Below, in pieces: positions 1-8,834 of a stretch of 41,469 bases of DNA. A program made the translations under genes and the position numbers. The notes beneath the pieces were generated by a model. The model had not been told where the DNA came from and ran no database searches. It saw only the letters and a list, made by a program, of their open reading frames with translations. Each line of letters begins with the position of its first letter. The first letter of the stretch is position 1. This DNA is from Streptomyces africanus (GTDB taxonomy: Bacteria; Actinomycetota; Actinomycetes; Streptomycetales; Streptomycetaceae). Location of the stretch: NCBI RefSeq assembly GCF_002150735.1, contig NZ_MUKA01000030.1, positions 187 through 41,655 on the forward strand, read 5' to 3'.

Positions 1-3000
1 GCCCTGCTGCGCGCCCTGATCGAGGACCATCCCGCGTACGGCGCCGAGACGCTCCTCCTCAACCGGCACCTGCGCCGGCTGCCCGACGTGGTGCGGGGAC
101 ACGCCGACGCACGTGAACTCCTGCCGGCCGGGGACAGCGCCTACGAGCAACTCCACGAGTCCGGCCCCGCCCACCGCTTCGCCCACCGTGCCGTGCAGGC
201 CCTGCTCGGTGACATCGTCACCCGCTGGCCCGCCGACCGTCCGCTGCGCGTCCTGGAATTCGGCGCGACCACCACCGCCCTGACGGCCGCGGCCCTGCCC
301 GTACTGCCGGCCGACCGGACCCGCTACACCTGCACCGCACCCACCGGCAGCACCCTCACCCGCGCCGAACACCGCTTCTCGGCCCACGACTTCGTCGACT
401 ACCGCACTCTCAACCCGAATGCCGATCCGGCCGACCAAGGCCTGCCCCGAAACGGATTCGACCTCGTCCTCGCGGGCGACGCCCTGCACACCACCACCGA
501 CCTGGCCGCGACCCTGCGCCGGCTGCACAGCGTGCTGGCCCCCGGCGGACACCTGCTGGCCACCGAACCCCACCACGCCCCGCTCCAGGCCCTGCTGTAC
601 GGCACGCTGAACGATTTCTGGGAGCGTGGGGACCACACCCTGCGTCCCGTGACCCGCATCCTCGCCCGGGACCGGTGGGCACCGCTGCTGCACCGGTGCG
701 GCTTCTCCGGTGTGGTGCAGACCGGGCCCGAGGACCGCTCCGTCCTCCTCGCCGCGGCGGACCACAGCCAGGCGGTGGCCACCACCGAGACAGCGGGGCC
801 GGTTCTGGGCACGACCTGGGTGATCGCCGTCGAGGACGGCACCGAGACGGCGACCGCGCGAGCTCTGGCCGCCCGCCTCGGCAAGGCCACCGTGATCACC
901 GCGCCCGACGAGGCCGCCGCCTGGAAGGCGGCCCTGCCCACGGACCCCGATCCGCGCGTCGTCCTGCTGCTCGCCGCACCCGGCCCGCACGAGACCGTCA
1001 CACGGACCACTCGCCGGGCGGCCCTCCTGCGCTCCCTGGCCACCGCCTGCGACGGCCTGACGGGCGGAACCAGCCCTCAGGTATGGCTCGTCACACGCCC
1101 CACCGGCCTCTTCCCGGCCCCGGAGCAGCCGACGCACCCGGTGGACGCAGCCGTCTGGGCGGCCTGCCGCACCTTCGCCAACGAGCGCCCGGACCTGTGC
1201 CTGCGCCGCCTGTCCTGCCACCGCACCGGTGAAGCCGACACCGACGCCCGCCGCCTGGCCGGTGAACTTCTCGCACCCGGCGACGACGACCGGAGCGCTC
1301 GGGAGGACGAGATCATTCTGACCGCACGGGGCCGGTTCGTGCCCCGGCAGGTTCAGCACCCGGTGGACGAGCCCCCGGGCGTCCCCGCCGGTACGCCGTT
1401 CATTCTGGAAGCCCGTGACCCGGGCCTGCACCGGCGGCTCGTCTGGCGGCAGGCAGACGCCCTGGAGCCGGGACCGGGCGAGGTGGTCCTGGAGATGCGG
1501 GCCGTGGCCCTGAACTACCGCGACCCCATGCGGGCCAACGGCCTGCTTCCGCCCGAGGCGGTGGAGAACAGTCCGCTCAGCAGGGGACTGGGCACCGACG
1601 GTGCCGGCATCGTGCGTGCCGTGGGAGCGGGGGTAGGGGACCTGAAGCCAGGCGACCGGGTCTGCGGCATCGTGCCCGCCGCACTCGCCTCACACGCCAC
1701 GGCCCCCGCCTTCTCCGTCGTCCGCGTTCCCGACGAGATGAGCTTCACGGAGGCGGCGACCTTCCCCGTCGCCTTTCTGACCGTCCACCAGACCCTGGTC
1801 CACCAGGCCCGTCTCGGTGGCGGGGAGACCGTGCTCGTCCACGGCGGAGCCGGGGCGGTGGGTCTGGCTGTCCTGCAGTGCGCCCGTCGGCAGGGCGCCC
1901 GCGTCATCGCCACCGCCGGCACGGAGACCAAACGGGACCTGCTGCGCACGCTCGGCGTCGAGCACGTACTCGACTCCCGCAGCCTGGACTTCGTCCCCCG
2001 AGTGCGCGAGCTGACCGGTGGTCAGGGTGCGGACGTCGTGGTGAACTCCCTCAGCGGCGAGGCCATCGCCCAGGGCCTGGACCTCCTGCGCCCCAACGGC
2101 CGCTTCATCGAGCTCGGCAAGAGGGACATCTTCCTCAACAATCCGATCATGTTGCGCCCTTTCAACGGCAGTCTCACCTTCATCGGCTTCAACCTCGACG
2201 CCGTCGTGGAGGACCCGGCCCTGCGAACCCGGCTCGTCGAGGACTTCGGCGCGGCGATCGGCTCCCGCTCCTACCGGCCCTTGCCCCACTCGGCCTATCC
2301 CGCCGCCCGTGTCGACGAGGCCTTCCACCTCCTGCAGCACTCCCGGCACACCGGCAAGGTCGTCGTCACCTTCGACCCCCTGGACGAACCCGTCCCCGTC
2401 GAACCCGCCCTCGGCTCCCTCAGCCTCGACGGCGAGGGCACCTACCTGATCACCGGGGGACTGAGCGGGCTCGGCGCAGCCACCGCCCACCTGCTGGCCG
2501 ACCGCGGGGCCCGGCACTTGGCCCTGCTCTCCCGCAGCGGACCCGACGCCCCCGGTGCGCACACCCTGCTACGGGAACTCACCGACCGCGGTGTGCAGGC
2601 CACCGCACACGCTGCCGACGTCACCGAGGAAGCGGCGCTGCGCCGGGTCCTCGACGCCGTGGACGCCACCGGGCGCACCCTGCGGGGCATCGTGCACGCG
2701 GCGATGCACATGGACGACGCGGTGCTGTCCGACCTCACCGACGAGCGGTTCGCCGCCGTACTGGCGCCCAAGGCGGCGGGCGCCGCCCTGCTGGACCGCC
2801 TCACCGCCGACCGCGACCTGGACCTGTTCCTCGCGTACTCGTCCGTGTCCGCCAGTATCGGAAACCCGGGACAGTCCGCCTACGCGGCGGCCAACGCCTA
2901 CCTGGAGGCCCTCACCCGGGCCCGGCGCGGCACCGGCCGGACGGGTACGGCGCTGGCCTGGGGGCCGATCGGCGAAACCGGCTACGTCGCCCGCAGCGGC

Positions 3001-3510
3001 ATGGAGGCCGCCATGGCCGGACGCGGCCTCGAGCTGCTCACCCCCGCCGAGGTCCTGACCACCGCCGACCACCTTGTGGCCGCCGGCACCGACGTCGCCG
3101 GAGCCGGCCGTTACAGCTGGGAGACCGCACGCCATCTGCTGCCTGCCCTGGCCACCCCCCGGTTCGCCCCGCTGGCTCCGGCGTCCTCCGCGGCATCCCC
3201 GGACGCCCGTAAGGAGCTCCTGAACGCGCTGGCGGACCTCCCGGCGGACGAGGCGGTACGCAAGATCACCGACGCGATCACCCAGCTCCTCGCCGATGTC
3301 CTGCAGGCCGACCCGGTCGATCTCGAGCCCACGGTCAACGTCACCGACTTCGGACTGGACTCGCTGCTGGGGATGCAGTTCCTGATGCAGGCCCGGGACT
3401 TGTTCGACATCCGCCTCGGACCGGCCGACCTGGCCACCGGACGCACCCTGGCCCACTTCGCCCGTCTGGTCCACCAGCGGCTGGAACTGAGCGCCGACGA
3501 GCGGCAATAG
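1..3510 (+). CDS. Type I polyketide synthase, C-terminal part (MT-like/ER/KR/ACP), 5' end outside window
   Basis: The reading frame is open from base 1, so the gene starts upstream. Numbering visible codons from base 1, the domains are: methyltransferase-like about 70-210; a linker resembling a ketoreductase structural subdomain about 270-455; enoylreductase about 465-787 with the NADPH loop HGGAGAVGLA; ketoreductase about 813-1040 with GGLSGLGAA, the catalytic QSAYAAANAY stretch and an MDD variant of the LDD motif; and an acyl carrier protein about 1085-1160 with GLDSLLG, where the Ser at codon 1121 would carry phosphopantetheine. There is no thioesterase or reductase after the ACP, so release is by another protein. 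The MT-ER-KR-ACP order is that of highly reducing synthases. The methyltransferase motif I reads LEFGATTTALT instead of the usual LExGxGxG, so this domain is probably inactive. KS, AT and DH are presumably upstream. Whether it is modular or iterative cannot be told. Confidence 0.95.
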   Translation, partial: ALLRALIEDHPAYGAETLLLNRHLRRLPDVVRGHADARELLPAGDSAYEQLHESGPAHRFAHRAVQALLGDIVTRWPADRPLRVLEFGATTTALTAAALPVLPADRTRYTCTAPTGSTLTRAEHRFSAHDFVDYRTLNPNADPADQGLPRNGFDLVLAGDALHTTTDLAATLRRLHSVLAPGGHLLATEPHHAPLQALLYGTLNDFWERGDHTLRPVTRILARDRWAPLLHRCGFSGVVQTGPEDRSVLLAAADHSQAVATTETAGPVLGTTWVIAVEDGTETATARALAARLGKATVITAPDEAAAWKAALPTDPDPRVVLLLAAPGPHETVTRTTRRAALLRSLATACDGLTGGTSPQVWLVTRPTGLFPAPEQPTHPVDAAVWAACRTFANERPDLCLRRLSCHRTGEADTDARRLAGELLAPGDDDRSAREDEIILTARGRFVPRQVQHPVDEPPGVPAGTPFILEARDPGLHRRLVWRQADALEPGPGEVVLEMRAVALNYRDPMRANGLLPPEAVENSPLSRGLGTDGAGIVRAVGAGVGDLKPGDRVCGIVPAALASHATAPAFSVVRVPDEMSFTEAATFPVAFLTVHQTLVHQARLGGGETVLVHGGAGAVGLAVLQCARRQGARVIATAGTETKRDLLRTLGVEHVLDSRSLDFVPRVRELTGGQGADVVVNSLSGEAIAQGLDLLRPNGRFIELGKRDIFLNNPIMLRPFNGSLTFIGFNLDAVVEDPALRTRLVEDFGAAIGSRSYRPLPHSAYPAARVDEAFHLLQHSRHTGKVVVTFDPLDEPVPVEPALGSLSLDGEGTYLITGGLSGLGAATAHLLADRGARHLALLSRSGPDAPGAHTLLRELTDRGVQATAHAADVTEEAALRRVLDAVDATGRTLRGIVHAAMHMDDAVLSDLTDERFAAVLAPKAAGAALLDRLTADRDLDLFLAYSSVSASIGNPGQSAYAAANAYLEALTRARRGTGRTGTALAWGPIGETGYVARSGMEAAMAGRGLELLTPAEVLTTADHLVAAGTDVAGAGRYSWETARHLLPALATPRFAPLAPASSAASPDARKELLNALADLPADEAVRKITDAITQLLADVLQADPVDLEPTVNVTDFGLDSLLGMQFLMQARDLFDIRLGPADLATGRTLAHFARLVHQRLELSADERQ

Positions 3511-4007
3511 ACGCAAGGCGGGCGTCCGCCGTGCCGGGCTCCCCGGTATGGCGGACATCCCGCAGCCAAGGACCGGTCCACACCGCAGCGCAAGCGCCTG
3601 ATGGAGGCGGAGGACACCGTCAGTGGGTGTGCTGATCGCAGCAGGTGAGCGTCAGCAGCGTGGAGCGCTGGCTGCCTGGTGGCAGGGCGTGTATGCGGGG
3701 CGGTCTGCTGTCTTGAGGTGACCAGGTGGCTGCTGCCGTCCGGTCGCCATCGGGTTGGCTGGCTGTCGCGGAGGCGGCTACTCACACGTTGAGAACTTCA
3801 GCAGCCGCTGGGCAGGTGCGACCTCTCGGTTTGGGACAGTGGGTGAGGGACAGCGGGCCTGGTTGTGTTGCTGCTGGTCAGTGGTGGTTGAGGGGGGTGG
3901 GGTCACTGTTTCGGAGGCGAGATTTCCGTGGGGAGTAGCTGTTGCGGGGGCGTTATTGCATCAGGGGTGACGCTGTCTCAGTTTCGTGAGTTCTGATCCG
4001 CTGGCCG
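3511..4007. other. Non-coding gap with short G-rich repeats
   Basis: I see no supportable gene. Two near copies of GGGACAG(T/C)GGG lie around 3836-3856, TGGTCAG is at 3875-3881 and TCAGTTTC at 3978-3985. These sit upstream of a transposase relic, and similar TCAG-containing words occur near the transposon genes at 38.4 kb and at 33.87-34.06 kb. They may be the decayed end of a transposon. No promoter or terminator was identified. Confidence 0.4.
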
Positions 4008-4405
4008 ATGGGTGTTGGTGTGCTCGGGGGTGTGGATCAGGGAGAGCAGGACCCGGCCTCGGAAGGGGTGGGTGGTGAGGCGAGTGGGGCTTTGCCGGCT
4101 GTGTCGGTTCGGGCGTTGCGCGGTGTGGCGGTGCGCCGTCTGCTGGCCCTGCGGCGGGAGGGGAAGCTCACCACTGGGCAGGTGAGGTCGGCGGCGGACG
4201 TGCTCGGGGTTTGCGGAGCGTGCGGTGCGGCGGTGGCGGGCGGCCGCCGAGCGGGACGAGGCTGCGGCCCGGGCACCGGGGGAGTGGGCCGCGTATCCCG
4301 GGCGGTTCACGGTTACTGATGAGGTCCGGGCTCTGCTGGGGCTGTGGAAGGGGAACGTCGCGGCGGTGCATCGCGAGCTGACCGCTCGCGCGGCCAGGGG
4401 CGAGG
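4008..4405 (+). pseudogene. Relic of TniA/Mu-type transposase, N-terminal DNA-binding part
   Basis: The frame from the GTG/ATG region near 4008 reads VRRLLALRREGKLTTGQV, matching VRRLLALRARKRLTAVHV of the transposase that starts at 39981. After about 4212 the match jumps to another frame (RRWRAAAERDEAAA, then LLGLWKGNVAAVHRELT), which corresponds to WRWLAAAESDE and LLALWKGNVRAVHREL in the intact gene. One inserted base after the GGGGTT run explains the shift. Homology stops at about 4405, before the catalytic core, where HNH-nuclease sequence begins. This is therefore a truncated, frameshifted copy of the same transposon family, not a functional gene. Confidence 0.75.
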
Positions 4406-4723
4406 GTCAGCGGGGCATCCTCAGGGAGCGCGCAGCGCCGCGAGGCCTACGCCAACGACCAGGACCAGGAGGCATCACTGGTCGCGGTCACGGCCCGCTC
4501 CAACAGGAGCAAGGCCGACCAGGACCCGGCCCAGTGGCTGCCGCCCGCGGTCGAGGCGCACTGCGGCTACGCCGCGGAGTGGGTGGGCACCAAGCTCCGC
4601 TGGAGCCTGACCGTGGACGAACCCGAGCTGGCAGCTTTGCGGGAACTGGGTGCAGCTGCCCGCTGCAGGACGTCGCCTACGAGCCGGCCGACCGATAAGG
4701 CGGCCAGCCGGGGCTGTCAGTGA
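4406..4723 (+). pseudogene. Relic of secreted HNH (DUF1524-type) nuclease, C-terminal part
   Basis: Read in the frame that ends at the TGA at 4721-4723, the segment gives AQRREAYAND, SLVAVTARSNRSKADQD, AQWLPP and YAAEWVGTKLRW. These match, piece by piece, the broken HNH-nuclease gene at 19546-20267 (AQAREAYAND, SLVAVTARSNRSKADQD, AQWLPP, YVAEWVATKLR). The HNH-proximal part with DIEHMVPLAE is missing here. The 5' boundary sits exactly where the transposase relic stops, so the two fragments were joined by a deletion or recombination event. No start codon or ribosome site belongs to it. Confidence 0.75.
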
Positions 4724-5187
4724 CGGCTGCGGGGCCTCCCGCAGTCCAGGGAACAGGCGCACGTGAGGGAGCCGGGCTTGGTCGTCGTCGACGTCGCGGC
4801 CACCGATGACGACACCGCGCTCGCCCTGTCGGCGGCGTTGAATAGCGATTCAGCGCCGCCGACACGCTGCTAGTGATGGAGAGTCGCGGTGCGATTGGTG
4901 GAAGCCGGACGGATGAAACCACCCAAGCCAGCGATGGTGGTGAACCGGTCGAACACCAAACGTGTTGCACGCTGTATGGTCGACCATGGAGCGCTGAGCT
5001 GCATCAACGCGAGAACATTGGTACCGCAACGGCTCGTTCCCCCCAGAGAACCCATGTCCTCCAGGTGGTACTGGTGGAACCTGATCGAGTGGTCCTCGGT
5101 GGCGCTGGCAAGGGTGATCGGCACGGTGGTGTTGACTGAGTTGACGAATAACCACAGGTCAGATGGCATCTCTGCTAGCTTCCGCTC
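4724..5187. other. Unassigned stretch with lower GC
   Basis: Roughly 4870-5190 is visibly less GC-rich than its surroundings. Both strands are open for about 100 codons (minus 5169 to 4870; plus 4889 to 5221) and neither product resembles a family I know. The minus-strand frame has a weak GGAAG before its ATG. I cannot decide between a foreign small gene, part of an insertion sequence, and non-coding DNA. Confidence 0.3.
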
Positions 5188-5345
5188 ATGCTTGAGACGG
5201 GTGATCCCTCTCGGGATCTGATCAACTTCGTGCTGCCACAGACCGGTGCCCTGGTCGAGGTGGCCGACCCAGCCCAGTCGTACGTCGTGCTGGACGCCGC
5301 CGGGGACGTAGTGGAGCCGGTCTCGGCGTTCTTCGCCCAGCCGGC
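5188..5345 (+). pseudogene. Integrase (tyrosine recombinase) N-terminal stub
   Basis: From ATG 5188 the protein reads MLETGDPSRDLINFVLPQ and then VVLDAAGDVVEPVSAFFAQ. This is the style of the N-terminal lead-in of long Streptomyces site-specific integrases, just before the core-binding domain. After about 5345 the similarity is lost and the frame turns into a Ser/Cys/Arg-rich shadow, so the core-binding and catalytic domains have been deleted. The C-terminal part of a related integrase lies on the other strand at 7401-7960. I infer a recombinase relic; the family link is from memory of the lead-in, not from catalytic residues. Confidence 0.5.
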
Positions 5346-5363
5346 GTCCTGTTCGCTGGCGCG

Positions 5364-5540
5364 ATGGTCCGCATGCACGTGCAGTTCGACGGCGACCCGG
5401 CGCTGTTCGTCCAGCTGGCCGGGTACGTTGGTCAGATCAGCCCACGCTGGGCATGTCCCATCCGGACCGGGGAGCTGGAGCGCGTCGCCCAGGACCTCCA
5501 CGACAAAGTGATCATGTGCGCCCAGCTGTCCAGACCGTGA
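5364..5540 (+). CDS. Unrecognised 58-residue frame
   Basis: The frame from ATG 5364 reads MVRMHVQFDGDPALFVQLAG and continues with GELERVAQDLHDKVIM before a TGA. Third codon positions are GC-rich, so this stretch has been coding. It lacks a clear ribosome site and follows directly after the integrase stub, so it may be the surviving tail of a larger deleted gene. A second short coding-like tail (DYLRNWAAELRRR, stop near 5608) follows in another frame. No family recognised. Confidence 0.3.
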   Translation: MVRMHVQFDGDPALFVQLAGYVGQISPRWACPIRTGELERVAQDLHDKVIMCAQLSRP

Positions 5541-5651
5541 CCCACGGCGACAACCTCGTCCTGGAAGACTACCTCCGGAACTGGGCTGCGGAACTGCGCC
5601 GCCGCTGACGGAGCTCGTCGTCGGCGGACCGCCCAACGGCGCCCCCTGCCG

Positions 5652-5786
5652 TCACGCGGGTGCCGGCTGCGGCACCTCCAGCACCCCGGCGACCTTCCGT
5701 GCGAGCTTGGCGACGTCACACAGGCGGGCGCGCAGCCCGTGCAGGCAGGCCTCGGTGAACAGTCGCTGCTCATCGGCCGTCGACAT
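5652..5786 (-). CDS. Hypothetical 44-residue protein
   Basis: The start ATG is preceded by a strong AAGGAGGG site at suitable spacing, which selects this start over longer upstream frames. The product begins MSTADEQRLFTEACLHGLRA and continues with VAKLARKVAGVLEVPQPAPA. It is short, predicted mainly helical, with two cysteines, no membrane segment and no signal peptide. It faces away from the hydrolase gene at 5999, with about 210 bp between them that could hold divergent promoters. I do not recognise the family. Confidence 0.5.
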   Translation of the reverse strand: MSTADEQRLFTEACLHGLRARLCDVAKLARKVAGVLEVPQPAPA

Positions 5787-5998
5787 CAGCCCTCCTTCCG
5801 CATACCCCTGGCCCCACGAGAAGTGGGGCTGCGCCGGCGCGGCCAGGCGGCCCGCGCCGTGACCCTGGTGCTTAGTCGGCGGCAGTTGGTGGGAAGAAGA
5901 CCCGCTCGGCCCCCGTATTTCAGAGGGACACGCGCACTGTTCTGCCAGCGGCAGAACAGCCGCCGGACCGGGCTCGACGATCACTACAGTCCAGTCTC

Positions 5999-6736
5999 AT
6001 GACGACGATCACGACGCGTACGGTCGAGTACCCGGCCGACGGTCTGACGATGATCGGGCACCTCGCGCTCCCGGCCGGTGTCGACCGCCGGCCCGCAGTG
6101 CTGCTCGGACCGGAGGGCACGGGGCTCAGCGACGTCGAGCGCCGCCGGGCCGATGCTCTCGCCGAGCTGGGATACGTAGCGCTGGCCTTCGACCTTCACG
6201 GCGGGCGCTATGTGGGCGACCCCGAGGAGATGTTGGCCCGTTGCCTGCCACTGCTCGCTGATCCCGAGCGGATGCGGGGCATCGGCCATGCGGCGCTCGA
6301 CGTGTTGCGCACCGAACCGCGGACCGACCCCGACCGGATCGCCGTCGTCGGCTACGGCACCGGGGGCGCCATCGGGCTGGAACTCGGGCGCGACGGCGTC
6401 AACCTGCGCGCGATCGGCACAGTCAACGCAACTACCACGGGCCGACCGGGCGAGGCGGCGCGTATTCGCTGCCCGGTGTGGGCCGGGGTCGGGTCGGAAG
6501 ACCCGATCATGCATCCCGCGCAACGGAACGCGTTCACCGCTGAGATGCAGGCCGCGGGCGTCGACTGGCGCCTCGCGGTCTACGGCGGCGCCTTGCACGC
6601 CTTCCACCATCCGCCGGTCGACCACCCCACGGTCCCCGGCGTCGGCTACCACCCACAGCACGCGCAGCGAGCCTGGCGCGACGTCGTCGACCTGCTCGCG
6701 GAGTGCCTGCCCGTGACGGAAGATCTGCGGGCATGA
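5999..6736 (+). CDS. Dienelactone-hydrolase-fold protein lacking the usual nucleophile
   Basis: This 245-residue alpha/beta-hydrolase has the length and layout of the dienelactone hydrolase family. The elbow that normally reads GxCxG or GxSxG is VVGYGTGG here, with Gly120 where the Cys or Ser nucleophile should be. The other two members of the triad are in place: Asp168 in GSEDPIM and His200 in GGALHAF, followed by the typical FHHP loop. No signal peptide is present, so it is cytoplasmic. Without a nucleophile it is unlikely to hydrolyse esters in the usual way; it may act by another mechanism or be a binding protein. The rest of the sequence is well preserved, so it does not look like a decaying gene. 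Confidence 0.85.
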   Translation: MTTITTRTVEYPADGLTMIGHLALPAGVDRRPAVLLGPEGTGLSDVERRRADALAELGYVALAFDLHGGRYVGDPEEMLARCLPLLADPERMRGIGHAALDVLRTEPRTDPDRIAVVGYGTGGAIGLELGRDGVNLRAIGTVNATTTGRPGEAARIRCPVWAGVGSEDPIMHPAQRNAFTAEMQAAGVDWRLAVYGGALHAFHHPPVDHPTVPGVGYHPQHAQRAWRDVVDLLAECLPVTEDLRA

Positions 6737-7116
6737 CCCAGGCAAACAGCCTGGCGCCAGGCCTTCCGCGTCGGGCACTCACAGTCCCCCCCCCAAGTCC
6801 CCATAGTCGAATCGCATTCGGGCGGATTCTCGACCGCGGAGAACGCGTTCGCAACTGCCGCAGTAAGTACCGGATTTACTGCGACGGAGCCCCTGCCGTG
6901 ATCCTCGCGACCTGCGGCGGTCCGTTCCGGCCGCCAGGGCGGGGTCTACGCATTTACTGCGGCCTCACTGCGCTGACCACGTGCGAAGTCGCATCAAGAT
7001 CAACTAATTGGCCCTTTGGCGCGTATCTCAGCTGTTCCGGAATCGCTGCGGCCAATGGGCGCAAGTGAAGGAAGCTGCGAACGCCGTGGCGCCGTAGCGG
7101 GTACGGGAGGCGGGCC
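6737..7116. other. Gap without supported gene
   Basis: No frame here has a credible start, ribosome site or recognisable product. TTTACTGCG occurs at about 6876 and again at about 6952, a short direct repeat of unknown meaning. Confidence 0.4.
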
Positions 7117-7348
7117 TCACCGGCCCGCCTCCCGGCCCTCGGTGCCGACCGCCAGCTGGCCGGAATCCTGGGCGGCCTGCGCGTCGGCGACCGGCTCGGT
7201 CTGCAGCAGGTCGGCGACCGTGCAGTCGAGCGCCGCGTACATCAGGTCCAGGTCGTCCAGGGCGAACCGTGACCGGCTTGCCGCCCCACAGCGCGGCAAC
7301 CCTGCTCAGCGACGGGTTGAACCCCACCCGCTGGAACGCGGCCAGCAC
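7117..7348 (-). pseudogene. XRE-type HTH regulator relic, frameshifted
   Basis: In one minus-strand frame the sequence reads VGFNPSLSRVAALWGGKPVT, and after one extra C near 7268 it continues in the next frame as LDDLDLMYAALDCTVADLLQ followed by TEPVADAQAAQD and a stop. The pattern of an HTH helix, a loop and then LDDLD..CAALDC.V.DLL is typical of small XRE regulators. The single-base insertion breaks the gene. It lies directly downstream of the integrase relic on the same strand, the usual place for such a partner gene. Confidence 0.6.
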
Positions 7349-7400
7349 CTCAGTCGGCCGCCATAGTCCCGTTGGGCGGCGACCATCCGCAGATTCCGCT

Positions 7401-7960
7401 TCACCGCAGGTGCCCCGTGTTCACCACCAGTCGTGGGGCCGCCCGGGCACTGGCGGCCAGATTCGCGTGCTCCGGTTCGGCGTGCGCGGTCGCCATGTAC
7501 CGAAGTGCCGTGGTGGCCCAGGCGTGTCCGAGGAGCCGAGTACGACGAAGCGGCCCCAATGGCCGTGCTCCCGGTGCAGGTCGCCCATGCACACCCCGCA
7601 CAGCTCGTTGGCCCGGACTCCGGACAGGCACGCGATCTTCGTCATCACATAATCGCGGCAGGCAACCAGGTACATCCGGGCGCCTGGCAGGTCCTCGCGC
7701 CAGCGGCCGAAGACGTCCTGCATCGCCGTCTGCGAGGGCGGGACACGCAAGCCGAATTCGCCGCGGTGCCGGGGCCGGTTGAACGGGTCGATCGGCGGCT
7801 CGACGGCGTGCCCGAAGCGGCGCATGATCTCGCAGGCATAGCGCTGTTCGAGGAACGCGAAGCGGGACTACGCCTCGCGCGCCCGGACCCAGGCGTAGAG
7901 CTGGTCGTCGCCGGATCCGGCGACGACCCGGGCAGCGGTGGCGAATCAGCTGCGGGACTC
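7401..7960 (-). pseudogene. Tyrosine-recombinase integrase relic
   Basis: Minus-strand fragments in different frames read CEIMRRFGHAVEPPIDPFN, MTKIACLSGVRANELCGV with MGDLHREHGHWGRFVVLG, and then LLGHAWATTALRYMAT. The SGVR.NE segment is the position of the first catalytic Arg. The GHAxxxTTxxYxA segment holds the C-terminal His and Tyr. The stretch that should lie between them, with the second catalytic box, is missing, so there is an internal deletion in addition to frameshifts. The gene is non-functional. Together with the XRE relic downstream it is the remnant of one mobile unit. Confidence 0.65.
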
Positions 7961-8099
7961 GCGGCGGCTGCCCAGGTCGTGCAAGACGATCGCGCTCATG
8001 CCGGCCATCTGCCTGGCCGTCCGGCACATTCAATCCCGACAAGGCCCTGTGCCGTCCCCGGCCGCCACCGATCAACGCCTTCGGCCCGCCGCCCTCGAC

Positions 8100-8625
8100 T
8101 GCCGTCCCCTGGATTGCCCCAACGTCGCCCTCACCCCTGCCAACATCAGCGCCCTCACCGCTGAAGCCCACCGTCTCGACGCCGAGATCCGCCCCCGTCC
8201 CACGGTCCCGCCCTTCCTGCTCGCCAGCCTCGAACGCCGCCGCGAGCAATCCACCAGGCCCGCCACGATTACCCGGACCACGTCATGCCCCCCAGAGCCG
8301 TCCGCTGCCCAGCCGCCAGGACATCCGCAACGCCATCGATACACTCACTGCCGAGACAGGGCGCTCGCCGAGCGCCCTCGCGCTCGCCACTCAGCTGCAA
8401 GCGGCCAACACGACCTTCCGTCGCGACTACCCCCGACATCCGCGACGACCTGGCTCGCTCCCCGCGGGGGACTCCGCGCAGCAACAGCCGCGCCACCGAA
8501 CGGCTTCAGCAGGCTCAAGATCGGCAACGACCGCCTGCGACGCGCCAACCGCGGCCCCGACCGAGCAGCTCGACTTGGCCGTCGCCGCAAACGTCGTGCT
8601 CATGAACATCCGGATGCCTGCCTCG
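8100..8625 (+). pseudogene. Relic of integrase-associated coiled-coil/HTH protein
   Basis: Several plus-strand frames carry coding-like pieces in order: ISALTAEAHRLDAEIRPRP; RNAIDTLTAETGRSPSALAL then QLQAANTTFRRDYP; PDIRDDLARSP; LKIGNDRLRRANR; and TEQLDLAVAANVVLMNIRM. Each switch needs a one-base frameshift. The style, a short HTH-like part followed by a heptad-rich helix, resembles the small partner proteins found beside Streptomyces integrases. The assignment is by general appearance only. Confidence 0.35.
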
Positions 8626-8771
8626 CCAATAGAGGCTCAAGGACGCCGGTCAGAGATTGCGCCGTGCGGGCCGCTCTCGATGAGATCGGGCTGTACCACG
8701 CCCGGGGGAGACAGACTGTCGACCGATGCTCATGGGCCTTTCACGTGATGCTTGCTGCAACAACCAGCGGT

Positions 8772-8796
8772 TATAGTCGTGGCAGGGAACGTTCCC
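8772..8796 (+). promoter_or_regulatory. lacI promoter -10 and operator palindrome
   Basis: TATAGT at 8772-8777 is a good -10 box. The perfect 12-bp palindrome GGGAACGTTCCC follows at 8785-8796, where transcription would begin. The same palindrome precedes the transporter operon at 10828-10839, and a one-base variant precedes the mgtC gene. A palindrome of this type with a central CG is what LacI-family proteins bind, so I infer autoregulation. Confidence 0.75.
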
Positions 8797-8834
8797 GGAT
8801 GACATTGGCTGAAGAGTGTAGGGAGCTGGAACGG

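Noticed and set aside
4008..4319. Intact small HTH protein
   Set aside because: The coding signal leaves the frame at about 4212 and the homologous text continues in the next frame; it is a transposase relic.
7938..8834. LacI gene starting 300 codons earlier
   Set aside because: The extra part is decayed integrase-associated sequence, has several frame changes of coding signal and contains the lacI promoter and operator.
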